A stretch of DNA of 64,000 bases from Epiperipatus broadwayi (Eukaryota; Onychophora; Udeonychophora; Euonychophora; Peripatidae), in the NCBI GenBank assembly GCA_028023455.1, contig JAQFVV010006216.1:5001-69000 (forward strand). Direction: 5' to 3'. Below the pieces are notes generated by a model, which ran no database searches, had not been told where the DNA came from, and saw nothing but the letters and a program-made list of their open reading frames with translations. Positions 40,882-53,266 of this stretch are shown piece by piece. A program made the translations under genes and the position numbers. Position 1 is the stretch's first letter, and every line of letters begins with the position of its first letter.

Positions 40882-43800
40882 TTAAGATAAAGCAATCGTA
40901 AAATATCCCACTTAGAACAAATGCTTCTTTAGTAGTCCTTCTAAAATAAACAGTAAAGGATGAGGCATTTCTTATTGCATGGTAAGGGCTTGAGAAATTT
41001 TTCATCCTTGTTTAATCTATTTTTAAGAATAGATATCCATTTACTGGTCAATATCATTAAGTTAGTTGAATTAGATATTGATGTTTTTTTTCTAAAAGAA
41101 AAATGATATGGTTATATGCATGGATTAAAACCTGATCACTGAGGTGGCAGATGAAAGCACTACCATGAGGCCTTTATTATTACATATTTAATTAATTGTT
41201 ATTTACCAATAAAAAATGTAATAAATAGAAATAACTATGTTGAAAGAATGTGTGTTCCATTCAGTGTGGATTTGAATTTCATTATTAATAATATTGCTTG
41301 TTAGACTGAAAAACTCAACAAGAATTGTGACATAAATAATCATTTTATACTTTGATTTTCTACAAAAACAATAGCAATACATTGGTATTGATAGCACTCA
41401 AATATGTCATTTCTGACTTTTATATATCAAGTTCGAAGTATTGGATATATATAATAAAATTGTAATAAAAATAATAAATTATAGTGATAATAATGTATTT
41501 TATAAATAATTATAATAAAACACATAAGTATTTTTAGTTAAATTCTTAACTTTCTTCAACTGAAACCATTTACATTTCATTTGATTATTATTGATATTGG
41601 GATTGTCTCAGTGTTGGCTGGCTTTTAATGATTACTTACAAACGCATTTAGCCTTGACTGTTATTACAGTTATTATTTAAGAAATACTTAGGGTGCAATT
41701 TGAAAATCATAATTACAGTTTGTAATGTTATAACTGACTATTTATTAGTTTTTGATCACTACGTTTTTGGCTATTTTTTAGTTTGCATTCAAATAAGGTT
41801 CTATTTACCTGTTTAAATAGGTTTATTTAAATTTTTTGTATCAATAATTTGAATCTATATGGTCAAGTAGTTATCTATAGTTTTTATATAAATATATTGA
41901 ACCATTAATAAAGATGGGATTCCACCTTTATTGTTAAATAGTAGTTGCCTTGACAACAGTTTGAAATTGCTGATTGTTATTGATATTGGAAATGCCTTTG
42001 TGTTGACTGGTTTTTAATGATATGTATATATTAATAATTTTAAAAGATCATTGATTTTTATAACATAGCTTTATATATTAAAATGGTTGAATAAATTGTA
42101 ATAGCTATTGACAAGAATACTTGCAACTATCACTGCCAGTGATCAAAAACATTGCTTAATTATTATATCTTATTCTCTAGAAACCTCATTTTTCTCCATA
42201 AAAAATTTAGAATGTACAAATCACTAATATGATTATCTTCAATCACACACAGAAACACATAACAATACACATACACTGACACATTAATTGATCATAAAAT
42301 GCAACATCTTTTTTTAATTAATTAAAAAAAAGAGAGGAAACAATTGCAAAAAGTTTGATCAATTATATGTAAATTTTATGCATGTACACATAGTTAATGT
42401 TAATTAGAAAATTGTTTTTTTTAATATTTCTAAAACTAATTTTCTTATTTATTCATATACTTATATCAAAAATGTAGTTCAATCACACAGATTTCAAAAA
42501 TATTTTTTTTGTTAAATACAATTTGTAGATGGAAAGCTGTTATTAATTTTATAATGATGATAATAATAGTATTACTATATTTTTTTATTTGCAAAGGTGA
42601 TATTTAATTTCTAAGATTAATTTTGATATTTTCATACATACTATTAATCTTTATGCAGAACTGAATTCAATATTATGGTACACACTGAATGGCACTGCTG
42701 ATTTTTTTTTCCATTGGATTTGTTAATGGCATAAAATAAATTTAAAAAGATTTTAAATGCCATTTTTATGTTTATTAAAAATTAGCATTTTGATTACAAT
42801 TCTATTCCATAGATATTACTATTACTGTGAAAAATTGAAAGTAAAAAATATAGTGACCTATTCAAACAAAATCAAAATTATATGTCCAACATTGACTTTG
42901 TTAGATCATAAATGAATTTACAGTCTAATTTCTTCAAATGTTTATTTATTTTTTTACAAAATCATTAATATTTATTTGATTCCAATTATTTAATGCTCAC
43001 ATTGTAGTTTTGTTTCAGCGCAATGACTTTTACAGACAAATTATTGAAATAATTAATTAAGTAATGAAATTATTGAAATAACTCTTTACATAATGACAAA
43101 CAAAAATCAGCCTTCTGTCAAACACTTTTTGTTTAGTCACTATCAAAATCTGTTCTTTGATTTATTGTCTTCATTTTATTATTTTTTTTATTTTTTTTTT
43201 AAAATTCATTTTGTTTTGTTTTTGATAAATTAAAAAAAAATAATGCATAATAATTTTTTACTTCATTTGAAAATAAAACAAAAAGAAAAAATAATAACTT
43301 TACTTTGCTGATGAAAAAATGACAGCTGAAGCATTATCTCTTCAACTGTACCATGCAATTGTTCAAATTTCTTATTCTGATATTTGGTGAAAATGCTTTT
43401 CATGCTTTCTTTAATTTCTGTGTTTTGTTTTTTAAACGTTCTATTCAATTCTGTATTTTGTTTGACCATTTGTTTAAATATACTTTCTATGTTTTCTTCA
43501 TTTGTTTTAAGATCCTAACTGTTTTTCAATTTTTTTATTCAATTCTATGAACATGTTCATTATCATGTTCTTAAACTCACTATCATGAACTCAGGTAGTC
43601 ATCTATATAATTTATATATAAAAAAATGTATCTACTAATCTCTCTATAAAAAAAATTTAAAAAATCATATAAAAATTCTAATATATCATTTATTTAATTA
43701 ATAACTATCTCACCCCTCTTTCCATCATGTAATCTTTCTAAAACTGCAAGGTAACTTTAAATCTAATGTTTTATTTTATTTATTTGCATATTACTATTAT

Positions 43801-43935
43801 CTCTAATAGATATTTTTCTTGACCATTTTTGTCAAAGAAATTTATAAGTTTATTGTTTGATTTTTATTTATAACAAATTAAATAATTATATTTCTTAATT
43901 CAACAAGTATTAATATTCCATATTTAAATGACTAA
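40880..43935. other. AT-rich non-coding stretch with a dispersed-repeat pair
   Basis: No gene is supported. Fragments at about 41578-41640 and 41969-42030 are direct copies ('ttattgatattgg', 'gttg.ctgg.ttttaatgat'). A related piece, 'gttgccttgaca.cagtt', is at 41944 and at 48679. The reading frame at 43263-43469 (minus) is Lys/Gln-rich with coiled-coil-like composition but has no recognisable domain. Confidence 0.5.
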
Positions 43936-43957
43936 TTTATATTTTTTTCTAAATTCT

Positions 43958-43994
<37 letters not shown>

Positions 43995-44011
43995 ATTTTT
44001 TTCTAAATTCT

Positions 44012-44057
<46 letters not shown>
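43936..44057. repeat. Duplicated TA-GT microsatellite
   Basis: The unit 'atttttttctaaattcttat' + (TA)n + (GT)n occurs twice in tandem with a period of about 55 bp (43941 and 43995). Confidence 0.9.
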
Positions 44058-44058
<1 letters not shown>

Positions 44059-44278
44059 CATATTATTATAATTTGCAGGATATTTCTAGTTGTGAAATAG
44101 CTAAATGCTGATGTTTCAGTACAATATCAAGTACCTTCCTCAGAGCGTCTTCTTTCTCAAATAACACACATTCTTATGATTTGAGAGAGGATACTCTGAG
44201 GAAGGTACTTGATATTGTACTGAAACATCAGCATTTAACTACATGAAATATCCTGCAAATAATAATAATAATATGACA
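44058..44278. mobile_element. Foldback element with hammerhead-like cores in both arms
   Basis: The arms run 44058-44161 and about 44170-44278. Both read (outside to inside) 'catattattat..tttgcaggatatttc', then 'aaatgctgatgtttcagtac', then 'aatatcaagtaccttcctca'. Read outward from the centre, each arm contains CTGAGGA, a short GGTAC/GTACT stem and GAAAC-ATC. This is the order of the hammerhead core CUGANGA - stem II - GAAA - stem III. Comparable motifs occur in PLE pseudo-LTRs, so this may be two PLE ends head to head. Ribozyme activity is inferred only. Confidence 0.6.
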
Positions 44279-44316
44279 TCTTTTATCCATGAAAATATTA
44301 GAATTAACATATATAC

Positions 44317-45756
44317 ACCTTTACCCCACTTAACGATGTCAATTGGTCCTCCAAAACTCATTGTTAAGAAAGAATATTGTATGCAGAATATGTATTTATA
44401 ATGGGGGTCTATGGGAAAAAAATGGTTGGTTCCAGTTGATGATGTAAAATATCCACATCAGTTTTCAAGTTGAAAGATTTTCTTGATTTTTTCATGGCAA
44501 TGATGACTAAATATACAGTATCTAAAAGAAAAGTTTTATATCACTAGAAAAAAAAAGCATATGTTCACTGTTTAAAAAGTACAGTACAGCAAAAATAAAA
44601 AGAAAGTGAAACAAAATTTGAATTTGAGACTTTTTATATTCTTCCACAGAAGTTTTTCATCATAATGAAACAAAAATCCATACTGAAATGCATTTTACAT
44701 TTATGTTTATTACTTATGTAAAATTATTCAAATTAAAAAACATTGTTTAATTATAAATTATTTAATTAAACATAAAGACTTAGTACTGTACTCCAGAGTA
44801 AGAAAATGCTTAATGCCTATCGTAAATCAGTCAACTTTAGAAAAAAAAAAATCAACTTATTTTTTTAAAAAAAATATAACTGTTCCAATTTTCTAAAACA
44901 TATGCTAAGTTTATTTTTTTCACTGTATATTTTTACTTATATATTAATGCCCCCCTCTTGTTCATGTAGAAAAACTATTCATTAACACTTATTTTAAATG
45001 CAATCCATTTTTCCTTTTTAAATTTTATTCTAATTCAACATTCTCACTTTAAAATGTTGTTTTTCTTTTGATTTGAAACCACTTGGATGTATGTAATTAA
45101 GGAACACACACACACACAATTTAATATTAGTATTTAGTATTTTTCCTGAAAGTTTATGATGATGGTATTTTTGTTGTACTGTTTTCATCATCTAATATAA
45201 GTGTTAAATGTCTAAAAAAATTAAACTTTACTTATCCTTTCTAATGGTGTTTAAAGCATTTAGAATACAAAATCTGCTTCATTCTTTTCTTTTATCCATA
45301 TGTAGGTTAAATAACCCAAGTCTGTATATTATATTTAAATAAAGTTTAATTTTTCTAAAGACATTCAACCCTTATATGTATACAGTATTATAGATTCAGT
45401 AATTATATATATTTTAACTTTATATGTTTTATAATCAAAATACTGAATGCAGCACTAACATTATGTTTTATGAATAAAATATTGTATGTGCTATACAATT
45501 ACAGCAAAGTCATTACCTGTATACATATTACAGTAATGTACTTTTGGTTTTGGGTGAAATGAATTTAAAATACCTATTATCTGATATCATCAGTGATGCA
45601 AAATTGAAGATAGCTGCCAAAAAAATGTAAAAAAAAAATTTTCCCCCGATTATTATAGTGAATAATCGATTGTAAATCGAAATAGTGGGTACAAATTGAT
45701 GATTATTCCTATTGTGAAATATTGCTAAGTAGCGAATCACTAAGTGGGGTAAAGGT
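44317..45756. mobile_element. TIR DNA transposon, non-autonomous
   Basis: Perfect 16-bp terminal inverted repeats: ACCTTTACCCCACTTA at 44317-44332 and its complement TAAGTGGGGTAAAGGT at 45741-45756. Both are flanked by TA-rich sequence, consistent with TA insertion as in Tc1/mariner/pogo-type elements. Subterminal parts are 'aacgatg..aattggtcctcc' on the left and 'agcgaatcac' on the right. The interior of about 1.4 kb has no transposase frame and contains a PLE fragment palindrome (45135-45367). Assignment to the pogo/Tigger group is suggested only by the end motif and TA context. Confidence 0.65.
45135..45367. pseudogene. PLE 5'-end fragment with inverted partner
   Basis: The minus frame begins with MMKTVQQKYHHHKLSGK at about 45192, parallel to the MMEIIQYKNTT starts at 33379 and 30743. 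Its upstream flank (45203-45232, 'taaatgtctaaaaaaattaa') recurs inverted at 45336-45367, so two PLE upstream edges face each other. It is nested in the TIR element 44317-45756. Confidence 0.55.
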
Positions 45757-46306
45757 ATATATATATATATATATATTAAAATTATATTGTGTCCAATCCC
45801 TGTTTATTTAATAAAAGCAAGCCCAGAATAAGGTTCCCAAATGTAATGTTAATTGCCTTTATGCAATTAATAATAATTAAGTTAACAATAAAATGAAAAC
45901 TACAATGTGTGCAAATTAATTTTTTATCTATGGAAATTTAAAGATAACTAATGGGTGACCATGTTCATGGTTGAGGACAACAGACAACTTATTTTTAATT
46001 GACAAATGTGTAATAATTACAAACCAAGATCAAATTGAATATAAGTACAAACAAGTTTCCATACACATTCAATTATATTTCCTGATCAGTATTCACTTCC
46101 ATCTAAAACTGTTATTAAATTGATAACTAGATTATTAGCTTGAGTTCAGATAAGAAATGACAAACAACAAAATGATTAACAACAATAATAACTTTAATTA
46201 AAGAATAATATTATACAATAGTGGTGATAATTAAAAATATATTTACATATTTACAATTAAGAAAATTGTAATTATAAATTTTATTAAATGCACATTATTA
46301 TTTAAG
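45757..46306. other. (TA)n edge and AT-rich non-coding stretch
   Basis: The TA tract directly after the TIR element continues to 45776. Nothing else was recognised. Confidence 0.6.
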
Positions 46307-46430
46307 TAATATTTACTAAGGCTATAACCTTTAGGAATAAGCAAAAGCTTGTGGCTAAGACCTGTAGAGGTCCTTACCTTCAAATTTTTCAGACGCTTAT
46401 TCCTAAAGGTTATAGCTTTAGTAAATATTA
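46307..46430. mobile_element. Small foldback element
   Basis: 36-bp arms at 46307-46342 and 46395-46430 (series 'actaa.gctataaccttta', 'ggaataagc') match with one mismatch around a 52-bp, less AT-rich loop. No ORF. Confidence 0.88.
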
Positions 46431-47242
46431 ATTAAGAAAATTGTATGGTGATCAGCTGTGAGAAGAAAAAAATCTTTGTAACTTATAATAACTCTTTGAG
46501 AATATCTTTAAAACGTTTAGTTGATTATCATAATATCTTTGTGAGCTCACATATATTTTGAATCAGTAAATGTGTGAATGTGGTGATTGATCATTAAATT
46601 TTAATGTCTACTGGCAATATAATATTTAGCTTCTTTTGATTTATTTTGTGGCAGATTTTCCATGAGAGTTTCCATTGCAATTTTTTTCTGAGCATTTAAA
46701 ATAGTTAGATTGGCAGATTAATTTGTAGATGTACATTTTCATGGGATAATCACTTTAGATTACTTTTTCTTTGTAGCAAGTAAATGTCAAATATTTCATC
46801 AGCATTGAATAGTGATGAATAGATCGGCAGAATCAAAGTTAATTTTTAAGGTATTTCTTTGCCTATAGCTTCATTTTTAGCTAAAATATGGGAAAAATCA
46901 GAGAAATCATTCTGGAAGGTTTTTTATTCTATAAAATAAATGATATTAACTTAAAATCCTTACAAAATTTTATTGACTTCTATACAATAAAAGACATGAC
47001 AATGAAATAACAATATTCCCACCATTTTTTCGAATGCAAATGATTTTAAAAGCTTCTGTTAGTTCACATAGCAACATATTTTGTTTTAAAAAATATTCTT
47101 TATTTAAAAATAAAGTATAAACACATTTTATCTTTGAATTTATTGTTATCTTTTTAAAAACACTTTAACATTTATTCTATATTCATGACTTAATATTTTG
47201 TTATAACTAATAAAAAAACATATTCACATAAAAGAAACACCT
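46431..47242. other. AT-rich non-coding stretch
   Basis: Nothing recognised. Confidence 0.6.
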
Positions 47243-47262
47243 GTAAATTAAACCACGAGGGT

Positions 47263-47304
<42 letters not shown>

Positions 47305-47342
47305 ACCCTCGTAAATTAAATCACGAGGGTTACTATATATAT
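47243..47342. repeat. TA-centred palindrome with duplicated arm
   Basis: CGAGGGTTACT (47256) - (TA)n - AGTAACCCTCG (ending 47311) is a palindrome. The left unit 'gtaaattaaa.cacgagggtt' then recurs as a direct copy at 47310-47342. The GGTTACTATATA core is the same as in the palindrome at 35449-35552. Confidence 0.88.
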
Positions 47343-47648
47343 GAAAGCAAAAAGTGTTTACAGTATACAATTTTCATTGGTCACTGCCTATTAACACTTG
47401 ACTATAAAAGTAGAAAAAATTCCCAGTATTTAGAAATATTTCAACAATTATATATGTTAACAAAATTGTTAAAGTATATATATATATATATATCCAAAAC
47501 TGTCTAACACTATACTAGCAAAAATAAAAATGCAAAACCATAAAACAATACAATACTAGATTAAATTTTAAAATTTTACCAAAATCCTTACACAACCATG
47601 GTTTCATCTACTACAAATAGACCTTCTCAAGTGAAAATCAATCTAAAG

Positions 47649-47651
<3 letters not shown>

Positions 47652-47738
<87 letters not shown>
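47652..47738. repeat. (TA)n inside the left PLE arm
   Basis: An uninterrupted TA tract between the X and Y arms. Confidence 0.95.
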
Positions 47739-47741
<3 letters not shown>

Positions 47742-47822
47742 AACAAACCTTCCCATAATTCACTACAAATTCCACTTTCCCTTAATATCAAAAGAAGTCT
47801 TCATAAGATTGATAGCCTCAGA
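47739..47822 (-). repeat. Inverted copy of the PLE ORF 3' end
   Basis: The reverse complement of this segment encodes the C-terminus ...[13 protein letters not shown](K/R)WNL plus stop and the flank 'gaattatgggaaggtttg'. The same DNA is at 48463-48547. Thus the 3' end of the element is present at both sides in opposite orientation. Confidence 0.9.
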
Positions 47823-47823
47823 T

Positions 47824-48522
47824 ATGATTAGGCCTGATAGTTATCAGCCTTTTATACATAAAAAAATGTCTTTGTTGAATTTTTGTTGTCGGAATAGAAG
47901 GCTTAATAATTTTAATAATGATGCTGATATTCAAAGAAGTCAATTTGCTGCTGAATATGTAGAATTGGGTTATAATCATGATTTTATTAAAAAAGTGGTA
48001 TTTAATAATAATGTTTATAGTCGTGATTTGGATGATAAGAATTTTGTTGGTAAGGATGATGATTATATGTCTTTACCATTTAAAGCATCAATTTATAATT
48101 TGGTTTATAGGAATAGTCATTTGTTAGGTGGAATGAAGGTTGCATGGAGGAAAGATTCTGATTTGAATTCATTACTTAATGGTTCAAAGCAGTCTATTGA
48201 TAGTAGGTCTATTCCTGGTATTGTTTATAAAATTCCATGTAGTTGTGGTAAATTTTATGTAGGTCAGAGTAAATTTAGCCTTAATGAAAGGGTTAAGGTT
48301 CATGTAAGTAGGGTTAAACATAGGTATCTTAACTCAGCTTTATATATTCATGAATTGAATACAGGTCATAGAATATTGTTTAACAATGCTTCGGTTATTT
48401 TTTATGAAAAGAATGAGTTAAAAAGAAGAATAAAGGAGACTTTGATGATAAAACTCCTTGATTCTGAGGCTATCAATCTTATGAAGACTTCTTTTGATAT
48501 TAAGGGAAGGTGGAATTTGTAG
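47824..48522 (+). CDS. Penelope-like element GIY-YIG endonuclease (5'-truncated polyprotein)
   Basis: An open frame of 232 codons from the first ATG. There is no evidence that this is a natural start; the frame begins in the inverted repeat, and the RT that should precede it is absent. Residues 1-100 match the post-RT connector of PLEs in pattern (HKKMSLLNF, ..[26 protein letters not shown]). Residues 130-205 form the GIY-YIG domain: GIVY (132-135) with the PLE-type CSC (139-141), FYVG (144-147), ERVKVH with the catalytic-type Arg (156), H176, and RRIKE with the likely metal-binding Glu (205). Such domains nick target DNA for insertion. No stops or frameshifts. Codon use is strongly AT-biased. 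Without an RT it could only act in trans. Confidence 0.85.
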   Translation: MIRPDSYQPFIHKKMSLLNFCCRNRRLNNFNNDADIQRSQFAAEYVELGYNHDFIKKVVFNNNVYSRDLDDKNFVGKDDDYMSLPFKASIYNLVYRNSHLLGGMKVAWRKDSDLNSLLNGSKQSIDSRSIPGIVYKIPCSCGKFYVGQSKFSLNERVKVHVSRVKHRYLNSALYIHELNTGHRILFNNASVIFYEKNELKRRIKETLMIKLLDSEAINLMKTSFDIKGRWNL

Positions 48523-48543
48523 TGAATTATGGGAAGGTTTGTT

Positions 48544-48804
<261 letters not shown>

Positions 48805-48923
48805 TTTCCTTTAGATTGATTTTCACTTGAGAAGGTCTATTTGTAGTTAGATGAAACCATGGTTGTGTAAGGATTTTGGTAAAATTTTAAAATTTAATCT
48901 AGTATTGTATTGTTTTATGGTTT

Positions 48924-48926
<3 letters not shown>

Positions 48927-48989
<63 letters not shown>

Positions 48990-48992
48990 TAA
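48927..48992. repeat. (TA)n-(GA)n microsatellite
   Basis: A TA tract followed by AG repeats (48958-48990), abutting the right outer PLE arm. The frame 48851-49081 across it is spurious. Confidence 0.93.
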
Positions 48993-50144
48993 ATATACAA
49001 AGCTATATTTATATACATATGCTTCAGATGGTAGACCAGATTATGGTAAATGTAGTTTTCCCTAAGTTAATTTTTTTTTAAATTTCACTCTCGTTGAAGC
49101 CCTTAAAACAGAATGGAACTCCAAATTCTGACACGTGTAAACATGATCATACATATAAAAATTATTAGCACACTATAAATGAAACTAATCTAGCCTAAAG
49201 GTCTTATAAATCCGTGAACTATGTACATATTAAAATTCGACAAATATTTAATGTGAGATGTCACATTTTCAAATGACAATGCAAGTTTATAATTTGTCTG
49301 CATGTTATTCAATTTACTTTTGTTAGTTTTCTACCTATTTTCTTTAAAGTATAATCGTATTTAAATCTGATATTAAGCCGATTTGTATAGAATATATTAA
49401 AATCCTATTATCTGTTAAGCTGATTATTTATTAAAAGTTTTTTTAAAAAAAAAAGAAAATAAATAGTTACAACTTTTTTCATTTACTTTAATAATCATTT
49501 GCTTTAATAAACATTTATATTGTTTTTTTAAACTTTGTATATTTTTTTATGTTCATAGTTAAATGAATATAAGCTTCAATATGCACATTTTATTATTATA
49601 TCTAATAATTTATTGAATCTCTTTAGAAAGTATATTTAGGAAAGCCTTATACTTAATTTTAACTAGCTTTTATTATATTATAGAAATAATGCATAAACAC
49701 TAGCTATATAATTATATAAAATATTTCAAATGCCTCAAACCTATATATTTCCCTCACACTCTTTTTTAAATAAAGAAAAGCTTAAATTTTGCAGCCCATT
49801 CAAATTTTTCTTTATTAGAGGGGAATGTGACTGATAAAATACAACTATGAGGTGTATATAAAAGACCACCAGTATATTAAATAGCCTTAATAGGCAAACA
49901 CTTAAATCTACACAGATGTTAGCAAAGCATACTCAATATGACTAATAATTTAACGTCATATGACAGTTAATTTCTGATCATTTTAATACTCTTGTGAATG
50001 AATAATTAAATGTTAATTGTGGAAATACTAATTATTACAGTTCTACTAATGATGTGTAATCACTGATAATAAACTATTCAAATGCTAGTTATATAACATA
50101 TCAGTTCTTTATTGTCAGAGTTAACTTTTCAAAGTTAAAATGTA
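48993..50144. other. AT-rich non-coding stretch
   Basis: Nothing recognised. Confidence 0.6.
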
Positions 50145-50324
50145 AAAACGGGCAAAACTCACTATACATATTGCCACACACAGCAAGCTAGAGTAATCAA
50201 TGGATGCCAGAAGGCTTGTGCATACATCCCCATCTAGTGCCTACTCATCCATTATCCCCAGACTAGTTTCTGGCTTGGGCCTACTTCAGTGTGGCAATAC
50301 ATATAGTGAGTTTTGCCTGTTTTA
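50145..50324. mobile_element. Foldback element with hammerhead-like core
   Basis: Arms 50145-50179 and 50289-50324 (AAAACGGGCAAAACTCACTA..., 'tattgccacac') are near-perfect inverted repeats around a less AT-rich centre of about 110 bp. On the minus strand, 50291-50257 reads CTGAAG-TA-GGCCCAAGCC-A-GAAAC-TAGTC. This is a degenerate relative of the CTGANGA - GGC stem - GAAAC series seen at 44.1-44.2 kb. It may be a mini-element derived from a PLE terminal region. Confidence 0.65.
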
Positions 50325-52600
50325 ACAACAGTTATAAGCAAGCATAAGAAATGGTGATCATGTGATGTTTATTGGCTTAAGTTAAAATGTAACAATTTAC
50401 ATTTGTGTTTCTCAGTTCTTATAAATATATTTAATTATTTCCTCACAAAGCTATTAAAATGCATGAAAACCCTATGAAATTAAATTGTTAGCTGTATGAA
50501 GTAAACTCTATCAATATATGTGTATATTTGGATATTTTCTTAATAAAATCATTTGTGAGGTTGATTAATCTTAAAAGAACTAGAGAAATCAAATGTTATT
50601 ACATTCATTTTACATATATGAGAAAGCTATTTTAAAAAATAAAAGGTAGTGCATTGATATAACTAGTGGATGGGCAGTTTATTAGTATTTCATATTATTT
50701 TTGCTATGTTAACATATATATTGAACTAAAGATTATGATGTTAAACTCAATTAATATATAAGCAAAATGTTACACCTTTCTTTTATCTAGACAAAGGAAT
50801 TTGTTTAGAGAAATCCTGAAAAAATACTTAGTCAACCATGCTTGTATAGCTAACTATTGAGACATTTTGCCTTTTTTTTTAAATTGAAAAATTCATGGTT
50901 ATTAAACCATGATGTTTTAATTTTAAAAATCTAAAAATGTTAGGATAATTGTAAATGTATCAATTTCGAAGTATTTTAGACCTGCTTTCATATATTTGAT
51001 GGGTTTACTATTTGTTATCTGATTTCACAGACTTTTTCAAGATAAAAGTGATTACAAATTTAATTTTTTTAAAGTTTATTAAGATTCATGATTATTTTAG
51101 CAAAATAATTGTGTAATGGTTATTAAAAATCATAAGTATACATGATTATTTTTTATTTTCTAGACATATATTTTATTTTAAAAAATGGAAGGTAAGTTCT
51201 AGTGCAATATTAACAAAGCAAATTATGCTATTGTGATAACTATACCTTTAAAAACTGATCATTAATATATCACCACTGAATATATTGATTAATTATAATT
51301 TGTTTAATTCAGCACAATTTGATAGGTTTATCAAAGTTTGACATTTTTTAAATTTTAAGAAGAAATGTTATTTGTTCTCATTAACATCTTTTTTTCAATA
51401 GTGGAAAAGTGCAAATATGATTTTCTAGAATTCATTTTATTTATAAATATATTTTTTATCAAATTAAATCTCATCATGGAGAACAATTAAATAGGTATCA
51501 ATACATCTCTTTAACCACAAAGTATTATAATAAATTATGATAACAAGTGGTATGAAGTGAAAATATGTCATTAATAATCAAAATGATTAAGTCTAAATTT
51601 TAAAGGGCTTTATGACATAATGATTAGCATAAACATCAACCCATCAAAAACTTGGTTTAGCATGTCAATGCATCATTGAATTTGATTCATCTTCAGAAAT
51701 CTGGTTATCATACTATGTAACAAGTCAATAAAATATTTATTCATAAATAGGCATTTACCAGATTTTAGATAAAATTCAAATGAACAAGAAAAATCATAAA
51801 TCATTACCATTTAATACTAGACTAATTTAATAAATGCTGTTATTGCCTTTACAGTATTCTAAAGAGATCTTTGTATTGAAATGAAACATTTAAATAAAGA
51901 TTATTAATTATGTGTAATGTATAATAATATATTATTGAAATATAAATATCTAATAAGTGAAAAAGTAATCACTTTATTATCACATTCATAGTAGTATGCA
52001 CTTATAAATAAGAAATGGGTATTTTATCATCAGAAGCTAAAAAGAGAAAAATATGTAGCAAGGAAAAATAAAAATAATAAATGAATTGTTGTGCACATAA
52101 TTGAAGGATAGAATGTATTAAGTTCATTGTCACAGTTAGCAAGAAAGATTATTGATTAAAGAAGAGTCATATAACAATTTGGTCTTCTACTAGTTTAAAT
52201 AATCAAACATAATTGGAAAGGAAATGAGAAAAAAATAAGTAAAATATAAAATTAATCTAATTTAAACACTCTATACAATATATATTATAGCAAATTGAAC
52301 CTGGGAACATGTCTGCATAGGTAGTAATATGTGATATTAATAACATGTTTAGTTTGATATTATAAGCAATGAATAAAATGTTTAAACATTTATTATACAT
52401 ATTTATTTATATTTGTAAATAAAATACACTAAAATAACTCAACAAAATTAAAAATGCCTATATAAAATTTAAAAAATAATTATTTTTTAATTTTAATTTT
52501 ATATATGCATTTTTATTTTTGTAGAGTTATTCTAGTGTATTTTGTTTATTATATTTATATCACTTGATATTATGTATATATTGCAAAGAAATCCAGGCAT
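50325..52600. other. AT-rich non-coding stretch
   Basis: Nothing recognised; short random frames only. Confidence 0.6.
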
Positions 52601-53220
52601 ATATCACATGACCTAACTTAATTCACTCCTATATGGCTATTAAAGTTAGATAGCTGGATTGGAAGACATATGGATGTCTGAAAACTTCATGTTTTTTACT
52701 TAATAGTTATCCATTAGATAAATAGTTGGGCTTGACCTAGTATTTTAAATCTAATACTTGATTATCCTAGCATCTTACTGAGTAAGCCAGAAGCAGAAAT
52801 TGTTCTGGTAATGGGAATTTTCTGAAAAGCTTGGTAAAAGCTGTTTGCAAGCTCATTTGATAACATTTATAATACAAGCTTGTTAAATTAGGTCATGTGA
52901 TATATGACTTGATTTTATTGTAATTATGTTTTGGCAATTTTATATTGCTAAAGCTATTAATATATAGTGTATCTGAACTTAGTCCAGTCCCATATAGATA
53001 TTCAAGTTAGATAGCTGGATTGGAAGACATATGTATGTTGAAAAATTTGAATTTTCTACTTAATAGTTAACCATTAGATAAAGTGCTAGTCTTGACTGGG
53101 TATTTTAAATCTAATGCTTGAACTTCCTAACACCTCATTGAAGAAGCCAGAAGCAGAAACTGGTATGGGGTTGGGGATATTCTGAAAATCTTCTTAAGAG
53201 CTATTGACAATCTCATTTGA
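52601..53220. repeat. 361-bp direct duplication, first copy flanked by inverted repeats
   Basis: The block starting 'gttagatagctggattggaa' at 52645 repeats at 53006, with further shared marks 'acttaatagtta.ccattag', 'attttaaatctaat.cttga' and 'aagccagaagcagaaa'. Around the first copy, ATATCACATGACCTAACTTA (52601) is matched in inverted orientation by TTAAATTAGGTCATGTGATA (52883). Both copies are diverged by many substitutions. Confidence 0.8.
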
Positions 53221-53221
53221 T

Positions 53222-53257
<36 letters not shown>

Positions 53258-53266
53258 CGTGTGTGT
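53222..53266. repeat. (TA)n-(GT)n microsatellite
   Basis: TA 53222-53240 and then GT to 53266, directly after the duplication. Confidence 0.93.

Noticed and set aside
43263-43469. 68-aa minus frame with coiled-coil-like composition
   Set aside because: Lys/Gln/Glu richness can come from A-rich sequence; no motif, no repeat partner and no start context.
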